Source of the DNA: Pseudomonas paraeruginosa PA7
Lineage (GTDB): Bacteria; Pseudomonadota; Gammaproteobacteria; Pseudomonadales; Pseudomonadaceae
Assembly: GCF_000017205.1 (NCBI RefSeq)
Contig: NC_009656.1
Coordinates: forward strand, 1,492,001 to 1,556,000
Direction: 5' to 3'
Length of the DNA: 64,000 nucleotides
In this document: in pieces, positions 18,690 through 28,568 of the stretch
Numbering within the stretch: position 1 is the first letter of the stretch
Layout: every line of letters starts with the position of its first letter
The notes under the pieces: generated by a model
What the model saw: the letters and a program-made list of their open reading frames with translations, nothing else
The model's database searches: none
Told to the model about the DNA's origin: nothing
Program-made: the position numbers and the translations under genes

Positions 18690-19876
18690 GCCGGCCGCAG
18701 CGGATCAGCGTGCTCGGCGCGACCGGTTCCATCGGCCTGAGCACCCTGGATGTCGTCCAGCGCCATCCCGATCGTTACGAGGCCTTCGCCCTGACCGGCT
18801 TCAGCCGCCTCGCCGAACTCGAGGCGCTGTGCCTCAGGCACCGCCCGGTCTATGCGGTGGTGCCGGAGCAGGCCGCGGCGATCGCCTTGCAGGGCTCGCT
18901 CGCCGCGGCGGGCATCCGCACCCGGGTGCTGTTCGGCGAGCAGGCGTTGTGCGAAGTGGCCAGCGCGCCCGAAGTGGACATGGTGATGGCGGCCATCGTC
19001 GGCGCCGCCGGCCTGCCGTCGACCCTGGCCGCCGTCGAGGCCGGCAAGCGCGTACTGCTGGCCAACAAGGAAGCGCTGGTGATGTCCGGCGCGCTGTTCA
19101 TGCAGGCGGTCAAGCGCAGCGGCGCGGTGCTCCTGCCGATCGACAGCGAGCACAACGCGATCTTCCAGTCGCTGCCGCGCAATTATGCGGATGGCCTGGA
19201 GCGGGTCGGCGTGCGCCGGATCCTCTTGACCGCCTCCGGCGGCCCGTTCCGCGAGACTCCGCTGGAGCAGCTCGCTTCGGTGACGCCGGAACAGGCTTGC
19301 GCGCACCCGAACTGGTCGATGGGGCGGAAGATCTCCGTCGACTCCGCCAGCATGATGAACAAGGGCCTGGAGCTGATCGAGGCGTGCTGGCTGTTCGACG
19401 CCCAGCCGAGCCAGGTCGAGGTGGTGATCCATCCGCAGAGCGTGATCCATTCGATGGTGGACTATGTCGACGGCTCGGTGATCGCCCAGCTCGGCAATCC
19501 GGACATGCGCACGCCGATATCCTATGCGATGGCCTGGCCGGAACGGATCGAGTCGGGGGTTGCGCCGCTGGACATGTTCGCCGTCGGTCGCCTGGATTTC
19601 CAGCGTCCCGACGAACAGCGCTTCCCCTGCCTGCGCCTGGCGCGCCAGGCCGCGGAAACCGGCGGCAGCGCTCCGGCCATGCTGAACGCCGCGAACGAGG
19701 TGGCCGTGGCCGCGTTTCTCGAGCGGCACATCCGTTTCAGCGACATCGCGGTTATCATCGAGGACGTGCTGAACCGCGAAGCGGTGACCGCAGTCGAATC
19801 GCTCGACCAGGTACTGGCCGCCGACCGCCGCGCGCGTTCGGTCGCCGGGCAGTGGTTGACCCGGTACGCCGGCTAG
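18686..19876 (+). CDS. dxr: 1-deoxy-D-xylulose 5-phosphate reductoisomerase
   Basis: A 396-residue NADPH-dependent enzyme of the MEP isoprenoid pathway that makes MEP and is the target of fosmidomycin. Visible are the nucleotide-binding [13 protein letters not shown] at the N-terminus, the metal/substrate block [19 protein letters not shown], and [17 protein letters not shown]. It is coupled to cdsA by a 4-bp overlap. Two other MEP genes, ispD and ispF, lie later in the window. Confidence 0.98.
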   Translation: MSRPQRISVLGATGSIGLSTLDVVQRHPDRYEAFALTGFSRLAELEALCLRHRPVYAVVPEQAAAIALQGSLAAAGIRTRVLFGEQALCEVASAPEVDMVMAAIVGAAGLPSTLAAVEAGKRVLLANKEALVMSGALFMQAVKRSGAVLLPIDSEHNAIFQSLPRNYADGLERVGVRRILLTASGGPFRETPLEQLASVTPEQACAHPNWSMGRKISVDSASMMNKGLELIEACWLFDAQPSQVEVVIHPQSVIHSMVDYVDGSVIAQLGNPDMRTPISYAMAWPERIESGVAPLDMFAVGRLDFQRPDEQRFPCLRLARQAAETGGSAPAMLNAANEVAVAAFLERHIRFSDIAVIIEDVLNREAVTAVESLDQVLAADRRARSVAGQWLTRYAG

Positions 19877-19901
19877 TCCTCGGGCGGCCTGGAGGTAGGA
19901 G

Positions 19902-21254
19902 ATGAGTGCGCTTTACATGATCGTCGGCACCCTGGTGGCCCTGGGCGTGCTGGTGACGTTCCACGAGTTCGGCCACTTCTGGGTCGCGCGACGCTGCGGG
20001 GTCAAGGTCCTGCGCTTCTCCGTCGGCTTCGGCACGCCGCTGCTGCGCTGGCACGACCGGCACGGCACCGAGTTCGTGGTGGCGGCCATTCCGCTGGGCG
20101 GCTACGTCAAGATGCTCGACGAACGCGAGGCGGAAGTACCGGCCCATCTGCTCGAACAGTCCTTCAATCGCAAGACGGTGCGTCAGCGGATCGCCATCGT
20201 CGCGGCCGGTCCCATCGCCAATTTCCTACTGGCGATTCTGTTCTTCTGGGTCGTCGCCCTGCTCGGCAGCCAGCAGGTACGCCCGGTTATCGGTTCCGTG
20301 GCGCCGGAGAGCCTGGCCGCCCAGGCCGGCCTGGAGGCCGGACAGGAGCTGTTGGCGGTGGATGGCGAGCCCGTCACCGGCTGGAACGGGGTCAACCTGC
20401 AGCTGGTTCGCCGTCTCGGCGAGAGCGGTACGCTGGAAGTGCGGGTGCAGGAAAAAGGCTCGAATGTCGATTCCACCCACCAGGTGCGTCTGGATGGCTG
20501 GCTGAAGGGCGAGGACAATCCCGATCCCATCGCCTCGCTGGGTATCCAGCCCTGGCGGCCGGCCTTGCCGCCGGTGCTGGCCGAGCTTGACCCCAAGGGG
20601 CCGGCGCAGGCCGCCGGGCTGAAGGTCGGCGACCGCTTGCAGGGCATCGATGGCGTCGCCGTCGACGACTGGCAGCAGGTGGTGGACAGCGTCCGAGCCC
20701 GCCCCGGGCAGCGCGTCCAGCTCAAGGTTCTGCGCGACGGCGAAGTGCTGGATATTGCCCTGGATCTGGCCTCGCGCGGCGAGGGCAAGGCCCGGACCGG
20801 CTACATGGGCGCGGGGGTTTCGGGCGGCGAATGGCCGGCGGAAATGCTCCGCGAAGTGAGCTACGGACCGCTGGAGGCGGTGGGTCAGGCGCTTTCGCGA
20901 ACCTGGACCATGAGCCTGCTAACGCTCGACTCCATAAAGAAAATGTTGCTCGGCGAGCTCTCGGTAAAAAACTTGAGCGGGCCGATAACCATTGCTAAAG
21001 TGGCGGGCGCTTCAGCCCAGTCTGGCGTGGGGGATTTTCTCAATTTCCTGGCCTATCTGAGCATTAGCTTGGGGGTTCTCAACCTGCTGCCGATCCCTGT
21101 CCTCGATGGCGGGCATCTGTTGTTCTATCTGGTTGAGTGGGTGCGCGGGCGCCCATTATCCGAACGGGTACAGGCTTGGGGGATGCAGATCGGCATCAGT
21201 CTGGTCGTTGGCGTGATGTTGCTCGCTCTGGTCAACGATCTGAGTCGTCTGTAG
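19902..21254 (+). CDS. rseP: RseP/MucP site-2 intramembrane zinc protease
   Basis: A 450-residue inner-membrane S2P protease. In P. aeruginosa, MucP cleaves the anti-sigma factor MucA after AlgW and so releases AlgU for alginate and envelope-stress responses. The zinc motif HEFGH is at residues 21-25 in the first helix, the third ligand lies in LLPIPVLDGGHLLF near residue 402, and two PDZ domains occupy about 115-195 and 205-300. The start at 19902 follows GGAGGTAGGAG. It is directly upstream of bamA, as in enterics. Confidence 0.96.
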   Translation: MSALYMIVGTLVALGVLVTFHEFGHFWVARRCGVKVLRFSVGFGTPLLRWHDRHGTEFVVAAIPLGGYVKMLDEREAEVPAHLLEQSFNRKTVRQRIAIVAAGPIANFLLAILFFWVVALLGSQQVRPVIGSVAPESLAAQAGLEAGQELLAVDGEPVTGWNGVNLQLVRRLGESGTLEVRVQEKGSNVDSTHQVRLDGWLKGEDNPDPIASLGIQPWRPALPPVLAELDPKGPAQAAGLKVGDRLQGIDGVAVDDWQQVVDSVRARPGQRVQLKVLRDGEVLDIALDLASRGEGKARTGYMGAGVSGGEWPAEMLREVSYGPLEAVGQALSRTWTMSLLTLDSIKKMLLGELSVKNLSGPITIAKVAGASAQSGVGDFLNFLAYLSISLGVLNLLPIPVLDGGHLLFYLVEWVRGRPLSERVQAWGMQIGISLVVGVMLLALVNDLSRL

Positions 21255-21267
21255 TCATGTTGAATTC

Positions 21268-21300
21268 GAATCTGCCGCCCTTTGCGGCAGATTCTCTATT
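21268..21300 (+). terminator. Perfect hairpin between rseP and bamA (attenuator or processing site)
   Basis: An 11-bp perfect stem (21268-21278 with 21284-21294) has a 5-nt loop and is followed by a weak T-rich stretch (CTCTATTTG). It sits in the only gap between the two genes, about 30 nt before the bamA start. Confidence 0.6.
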
Positions 21301-21324
21301 TGTCAGTTGGAAAAAAAGGACTCC

Positions 21325-23718
21325 ATGAAACGCTTTCTGCTACCCGCGCTGCTGTCAGCGCTGATGATCGCCGAGGTTCACGCCGAGTCCTTCACTGTTT
21401 CCGATATCCGGGTCAATGGTTTGCAGCGGGTGTCCGCCGGCAGCGTGTTCGCCGCCCTGCCGCTGAACGTCGGCGAGACCGTCGACGACCAGTCCCTCGT
21501 CCAGGCCACCCGTTCCCTGTTCAAGACCGGTTTCTTCCAGGACATCCAGCTCGGCCGCGATGGCAACGTGCTGGTAGTCACTGTAGTAGAGCGCCCGTCG
21601 ATCTCCAGCATCGAGATCGAGGGCAACAAGGCGATTTCCAAGGAAGACCTGCTCAAGGGCCTGAAACAGTCCGGCCTGGCCGAGGGCGAGATCTTCCAAC
21701 GCGCCACCCTCGAAGGCGTGCGCAACGAGCTGCAACGCCAGTACGTGGCCCAGGGCCGCTACTCGGCCGAGATCAACGCGGAAGTGATCCCGCAGCCGCG
21801 CAACCGCGTCGCGCTGAAGATCAACATCAACGAAGGCACGGTCGCTGCGATTTCCCACATCAACGTGGTGGGCAACACCGTCTTCTCCGAAGAAGACCTG
21901 ACCGACCTGTTCGAACTGAAGACCACCAACTGGCTGTCGTTCTTCAAGAACGACGACAAGTACGCCCGCGAGAAGCTCTCCGGCGACCTCGAGCGCCTGC
22001 GTTCCTACTACCTGGACCGCGGCTACATCAACATGGATATCGCCTCCACCCAGGTATCCATCACCCCGGACAAGAAGCACGTCTACATCACCGTCAACAT
22101 CAACGAGGGTGAGAAGTACACCATCCGCGACGTGAAGCTGACCGGCGACCTGAAGGTGCCGGAAGAGGAAGTGAAGCGCCTGCTGCTGGTGCAGAAGGGC
22201 CAGGTGTTCTCGCGCAAGGTGATGACCACCACCTCCGACCTGATCACCCGTCGCCTGGGCAACGAGGGCTACACCTTCGCCAACGTCAACGGCGTGCCGG
22301 AAGCCCACGACGATGACAAGACCGTCTCGGTGACCTTCGTCGTCGACCCGGGCAAGCGCGCCTACGTCAACCGCATCAACTTCCGCGGCAACACCAAGAC
22401 CGAAGACGAAGTGCTGCGCCGCGAAATGCGCCAGATGGAAGGCGGCTGGGCCTCCACCTACCTGATCGACCAGTCCAAGGCCCGCCTGGAGCGCCTCGGC
22501 TACTTCAAGGAAGTCAACGTCGAGACCCCGGCGGTTCCCGGCACCGACGATCAGGTCGACGTCAACTACAGCGTCGAAGAGCAACCGTCCGGCTCGATCA
22601 CCGCCAGCGTCGGCTTCGCCCAGAGCGCCGGCCTGATCCTCGGCGGCTCGATCAGCCAGAACAACTTCCTGGGTACCGGCAACAAGGTCAGCATCGGCCT
22701 GACCCGCAGTGAATACCAGACCCGCTACAACTTCGGCTTCGTCGACCCCTACTGGACCGTCGACGGCGTCAGCCTCGGCTACAACGCCTTCTACCGCAAG
22801 ACCGACTACGACGAGCTCGACGTCGACGTCGCCAGCTACTCGGTGAACAGCCTGGGCGCCGGTATGAGCATCGGCTACCCGATCAGCGAGACCTCGCGCC
22901 TGACCTATGGCCTGAGCGTGCAGCGCGACCAGATCGACACCGGCCGCTATACCGTGGACGAGATCTACGACTTCCTCGACAAGGAAGGCGACAACTTCAC
23001 CAACTTCAAGGCTTCCATCGGCTGGTCCGAATCGACCCTGAACAAGGGCGTGCTGGCCACCCGTGGACACTCGCAGAGCCTGACCCTGGAAACCACCCTG
23101 CCGGGCAGCGACCTGTCGTTCTACAAGATCGACTACCGCGGGCAGGTCTTCGCCCCGCTGACCGACAACTACACCATGCGCTTCCACACCGAGCTGGGCT
23201 ATGGCGACGGCTACGGATCCACCGAGCGCCTGCCGTTCTACGAGAACTACTACGCCGGCGGCTTCAACTCGGTGCGGGGCTTCAAGGACAGTACGCTGGG
23301 GCCGCGCAGTACTCCGTCAGTCGCTCGCGATGCCAATGGCAATCGCCTGCCCGACGGAGTACCGGATTCAAAAGGTCGCTATACCGACCCGGACCAGGAT
23401 CCCGAAGCCTTCGGTGGTAACATCCTGATCACCGGCGGCGCCGAGCTGCTGTTCCCGATGCCGTTCGTCAAGGACCAGCGCCAGCTGCGTACCGTGCTGT
23501 TCTGGGACGTGGGTAGCACCTTCGATACCGACTGCCCGACCAAGACCACCACCAACTGCGACGGCATCAAGACCGACAACATCGCCAGTTCGGTGGGTGT
23601 CGGCCTGACCTGGATCACCGCGCTGGGCCCGCTGAGCTTCAGCCTGGCGACCCCGATCAAGAAGCCGGACAACGCGGAAACCCAGGTCTTCCAGTTCTCC
23701 CTGGGCCAGACCTTCTGA
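21325..23718 (+). CDS. bamA: Outer membrane protein assembly factor BamA (Opr86/Omp85)
   Basis: A 797-residue essential outer-membrane insertase. The signal peptide is about residues 1-20 (ends VHA|ES), five POTRA domains span about 22-420, and a C-terminal 16-strand barrel follows with the L6 motif SVRGF (in GGFNSVRGFKDS). The protein ends in Phe (SLGQTF), the usual C-terminal signature of outer-membrane beta-barrels. ATG 21325 follows AAAAAGGA. Loop insertions in the last third are Asp/Pro-rich, as in pseudomonads. It is followed by skp. Confidence 0.97.
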   Translation: MKRFLLPALLSALMIAEVHAESFTVSDIRVNGLQRVSAGSVFAALPLNVGETVDDQSLVQATRSLFKTGFFQDIQLGRDGNVLVVTVVERPSISSIEIEGNKAISKEDLLKGLKQSGLAEGEIFQRATLEGVRNELQRQYVAQGRYSAEINAEVIPQPRNRVALKININEGTVAAISHINVVGNTVFSEEDLTDLFELKTTNWLSFFKNDDKYAREKLSGDLERLRSYYLDRGYINMDIASTQVSITPDKKHVYITVNINEGEKYTIRDVKLTGDLKVPEEEVKRLLLVQKGQVFSRKVMTTTSDLITRRLGNEGYTFANVNGVPEAHDDDKTVSVTFVVDPGKRAYVNRINFRGNTKTEDEVLRREMRQMEGGWASTYLIDQSKARLERLGYFKEVNVETPAVPGTDDQVDVNYSVEEQPSGSITASVGFAQSAGLILGGSISQNNFLGTGNKVSIGLTRSEYQTRYNFGFVDPYWTVDGVSLGYNAFYRKTDYDELDVDVASYSVNSLGAGMSIGYPISETSRLTYGLSVQRDQIDTGRYTVDEIYDFLDKEGDNFTNFKASIGWSESTLNKGVLATRGHSQSLTLETTLPGSDLSFYKIDYRGQVFAPLTDNYTMRFHTELGYGDGYGSTERLPFYENYYAGGFNSVRGFKDSTLGPRSTPSVARDANGNRLPDGVPDSKGRYTDPDQDPEAFGGNILITGGAELLFPMPFVKDQRQLRTVLFWDVGSTFDTDCPTKTTTNCDGIKTDNIASSVGVGLTWITALGPLSFSLATPIKKPDNAETQVFQFSLGQTF

Positions 23719-23768
23719 TTTGTACGTAGTACCGAGTAACGAAACCATGCTTTGTGCAGGAGTGCATC

Positions 23769-24275
23769 GTGCGTAAGTTCACCCAGTTCGTCCTGATCAC
23801 CGCGGCCATCATGGCGGCTCCTTCGGCGTTCGCTGAAATGAAGATCGCGGTGCTCAACTACCAGATGGCGCTGCTCGAGTCCGATGCCGCCAAGCAATAC
23901 GCCGTGGATGCCGAGAAGAAGTTCGGCCCCCAGTTGAACAAGCTGAAGAACCTCGAGCGCGACGCCAAGGCACTGCAGGACAAGCTGGTTTCCAACGGCA
24001 GCAAGATGTCCCAGGGCGACCGCGAGAAGGCCGAGCTGGATTTCAAGCAGAAGGCCCGTGACTTCCAGTTCCAGTCCAAGGAGCTGAACGAGTCGAAGGC
24101 CGCCGCCGACCGCGACATGCTGAAGAAGCTCAAGCCGAAGCTGGACCGGGCCGTCGAGGAAACCATCAAGAAAGGCGGCTACGACATGGTCATCGAGCGT
24201 GGCGCCGTGGTCGACGTCAAGCCGCAGTACGACATCACCCGCCAGGTGATCGAGCGGATGAACCAGCTGCGTTGA
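23769..24275 (+). CDS. skp: Periplasmic chaperone Skp (HlpA/OmpH)
   Basis: A 168-residue periplasmic holdase that carries unfolded outer-membrane proteins to BamA. The signal peptide (about 1-22, ends AFA|EM) is followed by a compact beta core and a long charged helical hairpin (about 55-135), the tentacles of the trimer. The start is GTG 23769, preceded by CAGGAG; an in-frame start at 23754 would sit before the signal and is less likely. The stop and the lpxD ATG share one base. Confidence 0.94.
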   Translation: MRKFTQFVLITAAIMAAPSAFAEMKIAVLNYQMALLESDAAKQYAVDAEKKFGPQLNKLKNLERDAKALQDKLVSNGSKMSQGDREKAELDFKQKARDFQFQSKELNESKAAADRDMLKKLKPKLDRAVEETIKKGGYDMVIERGAVVDVKPQYDITRQVIERMNQLR

Positions 24276-25336
24276 TGATGAGTACCTTGTCCTACACCCT
24301 GGGCCAGCTGGCCGCACATGTCGGCGCGCAAGTCCGTGGCGACGCGGACCTGCCGATCCAGGGCCTGGCGACCTTGCAGGAAGCCGGACCGGCCCATCTG
24401 AGCTTCCTGGCCAATCCGCAGTATCGCAAGTACCTGCCCGAAAGCCGTGCTGGCGCCGTCCTGCTGACGGCTGCCGACGCCGACGGGTTCGCCGGTACCG
24501 CACTGGTGGTGGCCAACCCCTACCTGGCCTATGCCAGCCTGTCGCACCTGTTCGACCGCAAACCCAGGGCTGCTGCCGGCATCCATCCGACCGCCATCGT
24601 CGCGGCGGACGCCGAGGTCGATCCGAGCGCCAGCGTCGGCGCTTATGCGGTGATCGAGAGCGGCGCGCGCATCGGCGCCGGCGTCAGCATCGGCGCGCAC
24701 TGCGTGATCGGCGCCCGCAGCGTGATCGGCGAAGGCGGCTGGCTGGCGCCGCGGGTCACGCTCTACCACGACGTCAACATCGGCGCGCGGGTGAGCATCC
24801 AGTCCGGCGCGGTGATCGGCGGCGAAGGCTTCGGCTTCGCCAACGAGAAGGGCGTCTGGCAGAAGATCGCCCAGATCGGCGGGGTGACCATTGGCGACGA
24901 CGTCGAGATCGGCGCGAACACCACCATCGACCGTGGAGCACTGTCCGATACGCTGATCGGCAACGGTGTGAAGCTGGACAACCAGATCATGATCGCGCAC
25001 AACGTGCAGATCGGCGATCATACCGCCATGGCCGCTTGCGTCGGCATTTCCGGCAGCGCCAAGATCGGCAGGCACTGCATGCTCGCCGGCGGTGTCGGCC
25101 TGGTCGGGCATATCGAGATCTGCGACAACGTTTTCGTGACCGGCATGACCATGGTGACCCGCTCGATCACCGAGCCGGGATCGTATTCCTCCGGTACCGC
25201 CATGCAACCGGCGGCCGAATGGAAAAAAAGCGCCGCGCGCATTCGTCAACTGGACGACATGGCGCGTCGACTTCAGCAGCTGGAAAAACGCCTGGCTGCC
25301 GTGACCTCAAGCGGTGACGCTTCATCTGATGCGTAA
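24275..25336 (+). CDS. lpxD: UDP-3-O-(3-hydroxyacyl)glucosamine N-acyltransferase
   Basis: A 353-residue enzyme that adds the second 3-hydroxyacyl chain in lipid A synthesis. The N-terminal uridine-binding domain is followed by a long left-handed beta-helix of hexapeptides (about 100-310) and a C-terminal helix. The catalytic His is H242 in [17 protein letters not shown] 24275 overlaps the skp stop (TGATG); a second ATG at 24278 is possible. The lpxD-fabZ-lpxA-lpxB order is the standard lipid A cluster. Confidence 0.97.
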   Translation: MMSTLSYTLGQLAAHVGAQVRGDADLPIQGLATLQEAGPAHLSFLANPQYRKYLPESRAGAVLLTAADADGFAGTALVVANPYLAYASLSHLFDRKPRAAAGIHPTAIVAADAEVDPSASVGAYAVIESGARIGAGVSIGAHCVIGARSVIGEGGWLAPRVTLYHDVNIGARVSIQSGAVIGGEGFGFANEKGVWQKIAQIGGVTIGDDVEIGANTTIDRGALSDTLIGNGVKLDNQIMIAHNVQIGDHTAMAACVGISGSAKIGRHCMLAGGVGLVGHIEICDNVFVTGMTMVTRSITEPGSYSSGTAMQPAAEWKKSAARIRQLDDMARRLQQLEKRLAAVTSSGDASSDA

Positions 25337-25381
25337 TTGACGTTTTTTGCGTCACCCTTTTCTGAACAGGCTCCCCCTAAC

Positions 25382-25822
25382 ATGATGGACATCAACGAGA
25401 TTCGCGAATACCTGCCTCATCGCTACCCTTTCCTGCTGGTGGATCGGGTGGTAGAGCTGGACATCGAGGGCAAGCGCATTCGCGCCTACAAGAATGTCAG
25501 TATCAATGAGCCGTTCTTCAACGGACATTTCCCGGAACATCCGATCATGCCGGGCGTGCTGATCATCGAGGCGATGGCCCAGGCGGCCGGTATCCTCGGT
25601 TTCAAGATGCTCGACGTGAAGCCGGCCGACGGTACCCTGTACTACTTCGTCGGTTCGGACAAGCTGCGCTTCCGCCAGCCGGTCCTGCCGGGCGACCAGC
25701 TGCAGTTGCACGCCAAGTTCATCAGCGTCAAGCGCAGCATCTGGAAGTTCGACTGCCACGCTACCGTCGACGACAAGCCGGTATGCTCGGCCGAAATCAT
25801 CTGTGCGGAACGCAAACTATGA
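25382..25822 (+). CDS. fabZ: 3-hydroxyacyl-ACP dehydratase FabZ
   Basis: A 146-residue hotdog-fold dehydratase of fatty acid synthesis, competing with LpxA and LpxD for 3-hydroxyacyl-ACP. The catalytic pair is H49 ([14 protein letters not shown]) and E63. ATG 25382 is the first of two adjacent ATGs; no strong Shine-Dalgarno is visible. A short inverted repeat (TGACG/CGTCA around 25338-25354) lies in the gap. The stop overlaps lpxA by 4 bp. Confidence 0.97.
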   Translation: MMDINEIREYLPHRYPFLLVDRVVELDIEGKRIRAYKNVSINEPFFNGHFPEHPIMPGVLIIEAMAQAAGILGFKMLDVKPADGTLYYFVGSDKLRFRQPVLPGDQLQLHAKFISVKRSIWKFDCHATVDDKPVCSAEIICAERKL

Positions 25823-26595
25823 GTTTGATCGATCCTCGCGCCATCATCGATCCGAGCGCCAGACTGGCGGCTGACGTCCAGGTGGGCCCGTGGTCCATCG
25901 TCGGGGCGGAAGTGGAGATCGGTGAAGGGACGGTGATCGGTCCGCACGTGGTGCTCAAGGGGCCCACGAAGATCGGCAAGCACAACCGCATCTACCAGTT
26001 TTCCAGCGTCGGCGAGGACACTCCCGACCTGAAATACAAGGGCGAGCCGACGCGCCTGGTGATCGGTGACCACAACGTGATCCGCGAGGGGGTGACCATC
26101 CATCGCGGAACCGTCCAGGATCGCGCGGAAACCACCATTGGCGACCACAACCTGATCATGGCCTACGCGCATATCGGCCATGACAGCGTGATCGGCAACC
26201 ATTGCATCCTGGTGAACAACACAGCGCTGGCCGGGCATGTCCACGTGGACGACTGGGCGATCCTCTCCGGCTACACCCTGGTGCACCAGTACTGCCGGAT
26301 CGGCGCGCACAGCTTTTCCGGCATGGGCAGCGCCATCGGCAAGGACGTCCCGGCCTACGTGACGGTCTTCGGCAACCCGGCCGAGGCGCGTAGCATGAAC
26401 TTCGAAGGCATGCGCCGGCGCGGCTTCAGCAGCGAGGCGATCCATGCCCTGCGGCGTGCCTACAAGGTGGTCTATCGCCAGGGGCATACCGTCGAGGAGG
26501 CCCTGGCCGAACTGGCCGAAAGCGCGGCGCAGTTCCCCGAGGTCGCGGTGTTCCGCGACTCGATCCAGAGCGCCACCCGCGGCATCACCCGCTGA
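25819..26595 (+). CDS. lpxA: UDP-N-acetylglucosamine O-acyltransferase
   Basis: A 258-residue first enzyme of lipid A synthesis, with a left-handed beta-helix of hexapeptide repeats over the first ~190 residues and a helical C-terminus. The catalytic His is H121 ([13 protein letters not shown]). Residue 169 in SFSGMGSA is Met, the hydrocarbon-ruler residue known to select 10-carbon acyl chains in P. aeruginosa, where E. coli has Gly173. It is coupled to fabZ (4-bp overlap) and precedes lpxB by 3 bp. Confidence 0.97.
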   Translation: MSLIDPRAIIDPSARLAADVQVGPWSIVGAEVEIGEGTVIGPHVVLKGPTKIGKHNRIYQFSSVGEDTPDLKYKGEPTRLVIGDHNVIREGVTIHRGTVQDRAETTIGDHNLIMAYAHIGHDSVIGNHCILVNNTALAGHVHVDDWAILSGYTLVHQYCRIGAHSFSGMGSAIGKDVPAYVTVFGNPAEARSMNFEGMRRRGFSSEAIHALRRAYKVVYRQGHTVEEALAELAESAAQFPEVAVFRDSIQSATRGITR

Positions 26596-26598
26596 CCC

Positions 26599-27735
26599 AT
26601 GGCTGGCAGATTGCGTGTAGCCCTGGTCGCCGGCGAGGCGTCCGGGGATATCCTCGGTTCCGGCCTGATGCAGGCGCTGCGGGCGCGGCATCCTGAGATC
26701 GAGTTCATCGGCGTCGGCGGTCCGCGCATGGAGGCCGAAGGGCTGTCCAGCTATTTCCCCATGGAGCGCCTGTCGGTGATGGGCCTGGTCGAAGTGCTGG
26801 GGCGCCTGCCGGAGCTGCTGCGGCGGCGCAAGCGCCTGATCCGTACGCTGATCGACGCCCGCCCGGACGTGATGATCGGCATCGACGCTCCCGACTTCAC
26901 CCTCGGCGTCGAGCACCGGTTGCGCCAGGCCGGCCTGCGTACCGTGCACTACGTCAGTCCTTCGGTGTGGGCCTGGCGGCAGAAGCGGGTGCTGAAGATC
27001 CGCGAGGCCTGTGACCTGATGCTCGCGCTATTTCCCTTCGAGGCGCGTTTCTACGAGGAGCATGGCGTTCCCGTGCGTTTCGTCGGCCATCCGCTGGCCA
27101 ACACCATTCCCCTGCAGGCGGATCGCGTGGCGGCTCGCGAGCGGCTCGGGCTGCCGCTGGACGGACAGGTCGTGGCGCTGATGCCGGGCAGTCGTGGCGG
27201 AGAGGTCGGCAAGCTTGGCGAACTGTTCCTCGACACCGCCCAGCGCCTGCTCGGCGAGCGGCCGGGCCTGCGTTTCGTGCTGCCCTGCGCCAGTGCCGCG
27301 CGGCGCGAACAGATCGAGCGGATGCTCCAGGGCCGCGAGCCTCTGCCATTGACGCTACTCGACGGCGCTTCCCACGAAGCGCTGGCCGCCTGCGATGCGG
27401 TGCTGATCGCCTCCGGCACCGCGACCCTCGAGGCGCTGCTCTACAAGCGGCCGATGGTGGTCGCCTATCGGGTCGCCGGGTTGACCTACCGGATCCTCAA
27501 GCGCCTGGTGAAAAGCCCCTACATCTCTCTACCCAACCTGCTGGCCGGGCGCCTGCTGGTGCCGGAGCTGATCCAGGACGCCGCGACCCCGCGAGCGCTG
27601 GCCACGACCCTCTCGCCGCTGCTGGACGACGGTTCGCAGCAGGTCGAATTCTTCGACGCCATCCACCGCGCCCTGCGCCAGGATGCGTCGGCACAGGCGG
27701 CGGAAGCCGTCCTGCAACTGGTGGAGCGCCGCTGA
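26599..27735 (+). CDS. lpxB: Lipid-A-disaccharide synthase
   Basis: A 378-residue membrane-associated GT-B glycosyltransferase that joins UDP-2,3-diacylglucosamine and lipid X. The N-terminal block [28 protein letters not shown] and [12 protein letters not shown] (nucleotide-binding) are characteristic. Its stop and the rnhB start share one base (TGATG), as in the enteric lpxB-rnhB pair. Confidence 0.97.
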   Translation: MAGRLRVALVAGEASGDILGSGLMQALRARHPEIEFIGVGGPRMEAEGLSSYFPMERLSVMGLVEVLGRLPELLRRRKRLIRTLIDARPDVMIGIDAPDFTLGVEHRLRQAGLRTVHYVSPSVWAWRQKRVLKIREACDLMLALFPFEARFYEEHGVPVRFVGHPLANTIPLQADRVAARERLGLPLDGQVVALMPGSRGGEVGKLGELFLDTAQRLLGERPGLRFVLPCASAARREQIERMLQGREPLPLTLLDGASHEALAACDAVLIASGTATLEALLYKRPMVVAYRVAGLTYRILKRLVKSPYISLPNLLAGRLLVPELIQDAATPRALATTLSPLLDDGSQQVEFFDAIHRALRQDASAQAAEAVLQLVERR

Positions 27736-28340
27736 TGCAACTGGGCCTGGATTTCAACCTGGTCGAGGACCTGGTCGCCGGTGTCGACGAGGTCGGTCGC
27801 GGCCCCTTGTGCGGGCCGGTGGTGACCGCCGCGGTGATCCTCGATCCGAGCCGGCCGATCCTCGGCCTGAACGATTCGAAGAAGCTCAGCGAGGCGCGCC
27901 GCGAGGCGCTGTTCGAGGAAATCCGCGAGAAGGCCCTGGCCTGGTGCGTCGCCCGCGCCGAGGTCGAGGAAATCGACCGCCTGAATATCCTCCATGCCAC
28001 CATGCTCGCCATGCAGCGCGCGGTCGAGGGCCTGAGCGTGACCCCGCGCCTGGCCCTGATCGACGGTAACCGTTGTCCCCGGCTGGCGGTGCCCAGCGCA
28101 CCGGTGGTCAAGGGGGACAGCCAGGTGCCGGCGATCGCCGCGGCATCGATCCTGGCCAAGGTCAGTCGCGACCGGGAAATGGTCGAGCTCGACCGGCTCT
28201 ACCCGGGCTACGGCATGGCCGGGCACAAGGGCTACCCGACCGCGGTCCATCTCGAGGCGCTTTCCCGCCTGGGTCCCACGCCGATCCACCGGCGTTCCTT
28301 TGCGCCGGTTCGCGAATTGCTGGATGCCTCTGTCGAGTAA
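27735..28340 (+). CDS. rnhB: Ribonuclease HII
   Basis: A 201-residue RNase HII that removes single ribonucleotides and RNA primers from DNA. The catalytic carboxylates are in [13 protein letters not shown] (D18, E19), LALIDGN and the conserved C-terminal KVSRDREM region. It is translationally coupled to lpxB. In enterics dnaE follows directly; here a permease gene intervenes. Confidence 0.97.
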   Translation: MQLGLDFNLVEDLVAGVDEVGRGPLCGPVVTAAVILDPSRPILGLNDSKKLSEARREALFEEIREKALAWCVARAEVEEIDRLNILHATMLAMQRAVEGLSVTPRLALIDGNRCPRLAVPSAPVVKGDSQVPAIAAASILAKVSRDREMVELDRLYPGYGMAGHKGYPTAVHLEALSRLGPTPIHRRSFAPVRELLDASVE

Positions 28341-28568
28341 TTGATCGGATAATCGATCGCATGTCGCGTGGATGATCGTATCCGTCGCCTGGTGGCAAGC
28401 GGTGGGCCGTGTCAATAGCGGAAAGTCCTGCCCCTTCCTGCCAAGTGCCAATCACAGCGAAATTTCGTTCGGCTCGCACGTCATACCGTATGTGTCCGAA
28501 ACACGCGGCCTTCTGCCCGGAGGGTCGGCTGACAACAATCCGCCACAAGCGGAACAGGGGAGTTATCC

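Noticed and set aside
28341-28568. Short dyads (for example CATACCGTATG) upstream of the AGCS permease as an operator
   Set aside because: They are short and isolated, with no repeat or regulator gene nearby.
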